From Rugalucina vietnamica (taxonomy: Eukaryota > Mollusca > Bivalvia > Lucinida > Lucinidae): a DNA stretch of 64,000 bases. Location of the stretch: NCBI GenBank assembly GCA_964017185.1, contig OZ024878.1, positions 13,773,351-13,837,350 on the forward strand, read 5' to 3'. Under the pieces are notes generated by a model. The model did no database searches, was not told the origin of the DNA, and worked only from the letters and a program-made list of their open reading frames with translations. Shown here piece by piece: positions 12,801-18,800 of this stretch. Numbering within the stretch: position 1 is the first letter of the stretch; each line of letters opens with the position of its first letter. The position numbers and the translations under genes are program-made.

Positions 12801-15800
12801 CTAGAAAAATTTAGTTTTTATGACAAATTCTGCGATAGACGCTAGGATTATACGGGGCATGCCATGACGTTAAAGTTGTTCGTGTAGATTTTTGTGCTTA
12901 CTTGTTGTTTTTAACAGCTATTTTCGTTGTGACTAACACTTTGCACATCATTGAACACTGTTGTATGCTTCAGTTCTGATGTGTCTCTAGCTGTTTGTAA
13001 CAAATGAGACGTTTCTGTAGGTTTTATTCGGAAGTCTTGCACAAATTGTATCGATGTGCAAGTTTCCGCCATTTACCAGTAACGTCGTTTTTACTAATTT
13101 TTTGCTTAGACTTGTCTTTCAAAAAGTGTCGCTGTAGCGTTGTCTTTCGAATGCGAGAACTGCAATTTCACATTTCAAGCCGAATTACATCATTATCAAT
13201 ATTTCCTTAATTTAAGGAGATTAAGAAATGACATTTTTTTAAAATATTTTTATATTTATAAACACGTAAACAGAGATTTTACGGCGTGCTCCGGGGTAGC
13301 AAACCCCACGTGTTTGTCGATGTAATTTGACCAATCAAAAATAAGATTCGACAAACAACATTTTACATGAATGTCAACAATAGACCATTATTACACTTGT
13401 GAAAATACGAAAACAATCGGACGTCAATTATAAAAGTTATTAAGAAAGTCCACGAACTTTTTGCTTTCCCCTCGTAAATGTTCGATTTAACAAAATAGAT
13501 ATCCAATTGTAGCAGAAATTGTATCTCTACCCCCATTTTCCACCCTTCAATCAAGTTTTTTAGTCAATTTTTCAACTTTCATTGGGTATCATTTAACATA
13601 CTGTATATCTATCAGATTACATTATCTTGAACACTAAACACAATGGTATTAAGTTCGGTGTGAGAAAATAAAGTGAATACGTTTTTGTTTTCCTGTCACC
13701 ATGGCAACGGTTTTAAGAGTCGTGGCCAAGTGCCTTTTCCCAGTGTTCTATTGTTGCTAGGCAACAGAATGCCAAGTACGTGACTATGTGTTGAACTGTC
13801 TCTCAGAGGGCGACTTGAATTAATGTTTCAAGAAAGCTAAATCAAACTTTAATAACGTGTTCAAAGTAAAAATTATAGTCAATATTGCATTACTTATTGA
13901 ATGACCCTCGTATAACTATGATGTCAATAAAGTCAGCTTACATCTGCTGCTTCCTGTCTGATCTGTGTTATAGTTTTGGGTCCAAGATCCCAAGCTTCTC
14001 GGCGTGACTTCCACTGAAATGGAGTTTTACAGATATAAGCACAAATATCTTAATTCACATGACCATTTCACAATTTAACTTTCAAAGGATTTTATATCTT
14101 TGATGTATGTTGTATATATCTATGCCAAACATGAATTCAATTGTGTAAGATCAACACTCTAATAAATTGCCAGACTTCTATATGAAAATTTTAGATCTTT
14201 GCATTTTTAACAGATCGTAAGTTTGGCACATTATGCATGCATATGAAATACAGAAGATGCTAGCCATGGGCTTAAATTAGATTTTCTCCATAAAAATTCA
14301 AGTGAGAAAATCAAAAACTAAATGAGCCACCCCATGGGAAAACCAACAATCTGCATAGGCGAAAACAAAGACGCAGATCAGTGATCTGCGTCTTTGTTTT
14401 CGCTACTCGGATAGTAAAATTCCTCCTCTACTTAACTCCAAAATTTCAAGCTTCTAGCCTGCTTCTGTAGCTGTACAGGCCGGTTTGTGGCGGATCTGTT
14501 CGGAAACCACATTGTTGGTTTTCCCACGAGGCGGCTCAAATATCACAATGCAACTGTTATCCTACCTTGGACTCTCTGAGATCAATAACATCTTGAAGCA
14601 TAAACCTGATACGAGAGGGAAGCTCCTCTGTTCCCATAAAAACTTTAATCCGAGAAAAATATTTGTCCATCCACGCCTGGAAAACTTGACAGAGAAAGAT
14701 CATTAAATATCATCTACATGTACATAACACATTTTGAGTAATAAATGGTTGGTTTCTAGATTAATTTTCATTTGGTTGGGGCTTACAAGTGGTTGGGGCT
14801 TACAAGGTGACCACCTAACAGGGAAAAAGTTTGAAATCTTATTCTCACATGTACTGTTATATCTGTTGCGAAAATAGATAGGATTTATAATCTATTCTTA
14901 CTTTATTTAAAGTTTATTATGAAATTTTAGACAGTCCAATGAAGTGTAAATTAAATATATCAGGTTTAACTAGAGAAATCAATTCGGAAAAGAAACAAAG
15001 AAAACAACTAAAATTGTCTGTGTAGACTGGCTTCTTTAAAGGTCAGGATTATCATTAGACAGTTTAAGATAAAGACTACCATGAGGTTTTAGGTACTGTT
15101 CCCTTCAAATGTCCAATAGTCAGAAAAAAGGTACAACTTGCAGCAGAAGCCTCCATGGTGCAGTGGTTATATAAACCAGGGGTCGCAGGTTCGATTCCGG
15201 GCTTCTCCAGTCTGTCGGATGGGGCTATAAACCGAGGTCCCGTCTCCATATGACCTTAGCTGTTGGTGGGACGTTAAACCCCAATCAACCAACCACAACC
15301 ATGCAGCACACAAAGATTGAATAAAAAAAAAGGTATTTTCCTGGTAAAGAATATTTGGATTATTTATTTATAGTACAACTAATAAAGTGATTATCAGCCT
15401 TTAAAATTTTAAGCTATAAAGCATGGTCTAAAAAGCGCCCTTTTTGCTTATTGCCGCGCTGAAAGTGCCCTTTTCAGCATTAGTCCGCCCTGCCCTTTTC
15501 AAATCCTAGCTGGAGCACTGTCCATTTTCCCCTTACCTTGGCTTTGGGTGTGTCAAGGCGTTGACCGACGGTGGTCATTATCTGACATAGACATTCCAGA
15601 TCTTCTGCCATCTCAGCAACTGAGACATTCTTCTTCTTGTCAAGCAATTGTTTGATACAGCGATGCAGGATGCCTTCGTGCAGCATCTCCAGCTTGCCAA
15701 GTTCTCCTGGGAAAATATAATGCAATCTTGTGATGTACATGTACTTTGCTAAAATTAAAACCAAAGCTGACAATATTTTCTGTTTTAGAGGGTTTTCAGC

Positions 15801-18800
15801 AAGGCTACTTTTATTGTGAGCCATCTTCAGTCAACATTGAAATGTCAATACTCATGAAAACACATATCTGATCGAGTTTACTTTAAAATTGTGTTCAATT
15901 TTTAGTATTTGTGAGCAAGAGAATCTTCTGTCACCAAGGGGGCATAACTCACCAATGAACTTTATGTTGCCGAGCATTTTGCCCTTGGCAACAAAATGCT
16001 GCTCAGTTCCTCTTAAACCTGTTGAAAGTGACTGGTCGTTCTAAATATAGTAGCTAGGGGGCATAACTCACCAATGAACTTGATGTTGCCCAGCATTTTG
16101 CTCTTGGCAATGAAACGCTGCTCCAGTTCCTCTTCTGACAGGCCATTTTCTGTGTCGAACGCCTCGACGGTCTTGGACCTGTTCTCAAACTCATCTTGAC
16201 ACTTGTTTAAAAGAAGGCGGCGGAAAGTCTGAAACAACCATTAAGTGTCAATTTTAGTAATGAAAAAGTCATAAAATTATATTTCATAAATTTGAATTCT
16301 TGTGTTGGATAAAAGTTAGTTACTGTATAACATCCATTTCCAACATCGAAATACAGTGTAATTGCTAAGCAGTTAGCTTGTTCCAAACTAGCAAGCACAG
16401 GAGATGTAACTTAAATGGATTGTGATGTGGATTTCACATAATCTGTACCATCTGTCTTCAAAATAAGCTTACTTTCGCACAGATTTGCTGTTGCATAAAT
16501 TTCTTCTATATTTAAAATCATCAAACAAAGTAACTGACCTTACATATGAATACGATGAACAGCAGTACTTACAGAAATGTTAGATGATTCTGGCTCAAAG
16601 TTTGGTGCTTCACGACATAATTGATGACATAACTTTGCGTACATAGAACTATAACGGGGCTCATCTAGAGCTTTGTCAAAGATCTGCAAGAAATGAAAAT
16701 GCCAACCTGCAATACCATGCTCTTACCAAGTAAATTTTGTATGGGAAACTGCGAGACAAAATAAGAGCTGTCGCAGGACAGCGTAGCTCGCCTGACTTGT
16801 GCTTTGCCACTACATCTGTTAAAATCTATGACCCATGACCTTGACCTCAAGGTCACTCAGGTGGGTCATGATGGTACTGCGTAAAACTTCAGACCAATAT
16901 CTAGCAACATGCAAAGTATCAACTCAATCCATCGATATGGTCAAGAGATATAGACTTACAAAAACATTAACCAAAAACTTAAACACAAAATTTCTAAGTC
17001 CGTGACCTTGACCTCAAGGTCACCCAGGGTGGTTCATAATGGTACTGCGTAAAACTTCAGACCAATATCTAGCAACATGCAAAGTATGAACTCAATCCAT
17101 CAATACGGTCAAGAGATATAGACTTACAAAAACATAACCAAAAACTTAAACACAAAATTTCTAAGTCCGTGACCTTGACCTCAAGGTCACCCAGGGTGGG
17201 TCATAATGGTACTGCGTAAAACTTCAGACCAATATCTAGCAACATGCAAAGTATGAACTCAATCCATCAATACGGTCAAGAGATATAGACTTACAAAAAC
17301 ATTAACCAAAAACTTAAACACAAAATTTCTAAGTCCGTGACCTTGACCTCAAGGTCACCCAGGGTGGGTCATGATGGTACTGCATAAAACTTCAGACCGA
17401 TATCTAGCAACATGCAAAGTATCAACTCAATCCATCAATATGGTCAAGAGATATAGACTTACAAAAACATTAACCAAAAACTTAAACACAAAATTTCTAA
17501 GTCTGTGACCTTGACCTCAAGGTCACCCAGGGTGGGTCATGATGGTACTGCGTAAAACTTCAGACCAATATCTAGCAACATGCAAAGTATCAACTTGATC
17601 CATCAACATGGTCAAGAGATATAGACTTTTAAAAAACTTTAACCAAAAACTTAAACACAAAATTTCTAAGTCTGTGACCTTGACCTCAAGGTCACCCAGG
17701 GTGGGTCATGATGGTACTGCGTAAAACTTCAGACCAATATCTAGCAACATGCAAAGTATCAACTTGATCCATCAACATGGTCAAGAGATACAGACTTTTA
17801 AAAAACTTTAACCGAAAGTGTGACGCGGACGCGGACGCACACGTACACGTAAACGCGCACGACCGAGGTGACTACAATAGCTCTATGCACTTCGTGCAGG
17901 CGAGCTAATAACTATCATGATGATAAACTTTAAATGAGCCGCCTCGTGGGAATACCAATAATGTGGTTTACGAACAGGTCCGACACCAACCGGCCTATAC
18001 AGCTACAGAAGCACGCTAGAAGATTTAAGAAGAGGAGGAAGTGTACTATCCATGTAGTGAAAACAAAGGCACTGATCAGCTTTGCGGTTACCGCGAAGCT
18101 GATCTGCACCTTTGTTTTCACATATGCAGATTGTTGGTTTTCCCATGAGGCGGCTCATTAATGAAAATGCCATCCTACAATAACATGCTCTTACCAAGTA
18201 AATTTTGTATGGAAAGTCTACAATGTGAGACAAAATAATAATTATGATAAACTTTAAATCTTATAGTAGTGTATTTAGGTAGGAATGAATTCAAATTTTA
18301 ACTTTTTAAAATCTTTATGTGGAAATCTGAGAATTTGGCATCATTCTCATTAAAAATTAATATCCTTATTTGGTTTATTTGATTAGATAGGGTTCATTGT
18401 ACACTGTAACTCAATGTCGCTTCCCATCTGGAGCTATTCTGTTTGCTAATAGGAATTTCTTCTCAAAATAAAATGAAGTAGAATTACTCCTGATGTCCCT
18501 AAGATGAAAGGGGACTACCCAAATGATGGGGAAATTACTTCACATAAATGTTGCAACTTACCAATAAAATGATCCCTTTTAAAATCACTTGTGAGTCTAT
18601 CCCTACATTGAGAAGTTCTAAACTTAACTTATCAAACTTCTCAGGAGAGAGTTTATTGAGGATTCTGAAAGATGGAAACAGAAACAACCTTATTATAACA
18701 TCATTACGTCATGGTATAAAACAAAATGAACATACTTGTAACATCAAACATATTACTTCACTTCCAGAATTTCCCTTTTAAAACTCCTAATTTGGAGTTT

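Noticed and set aside
15146-15220. Possible tRNA gene (A box and B box present)
   Set aside because: The sequence cannot be folded by eye into a full cloverleaf and continues into a SINE body with a gggacgttaaac tail and flanking direct repeats.
16837-17815. Possible CRISPR array (regular repeats)
   Set aside because: Units are contiguous 168-bp monomers without unique spacers, in a eukaryotic intron.
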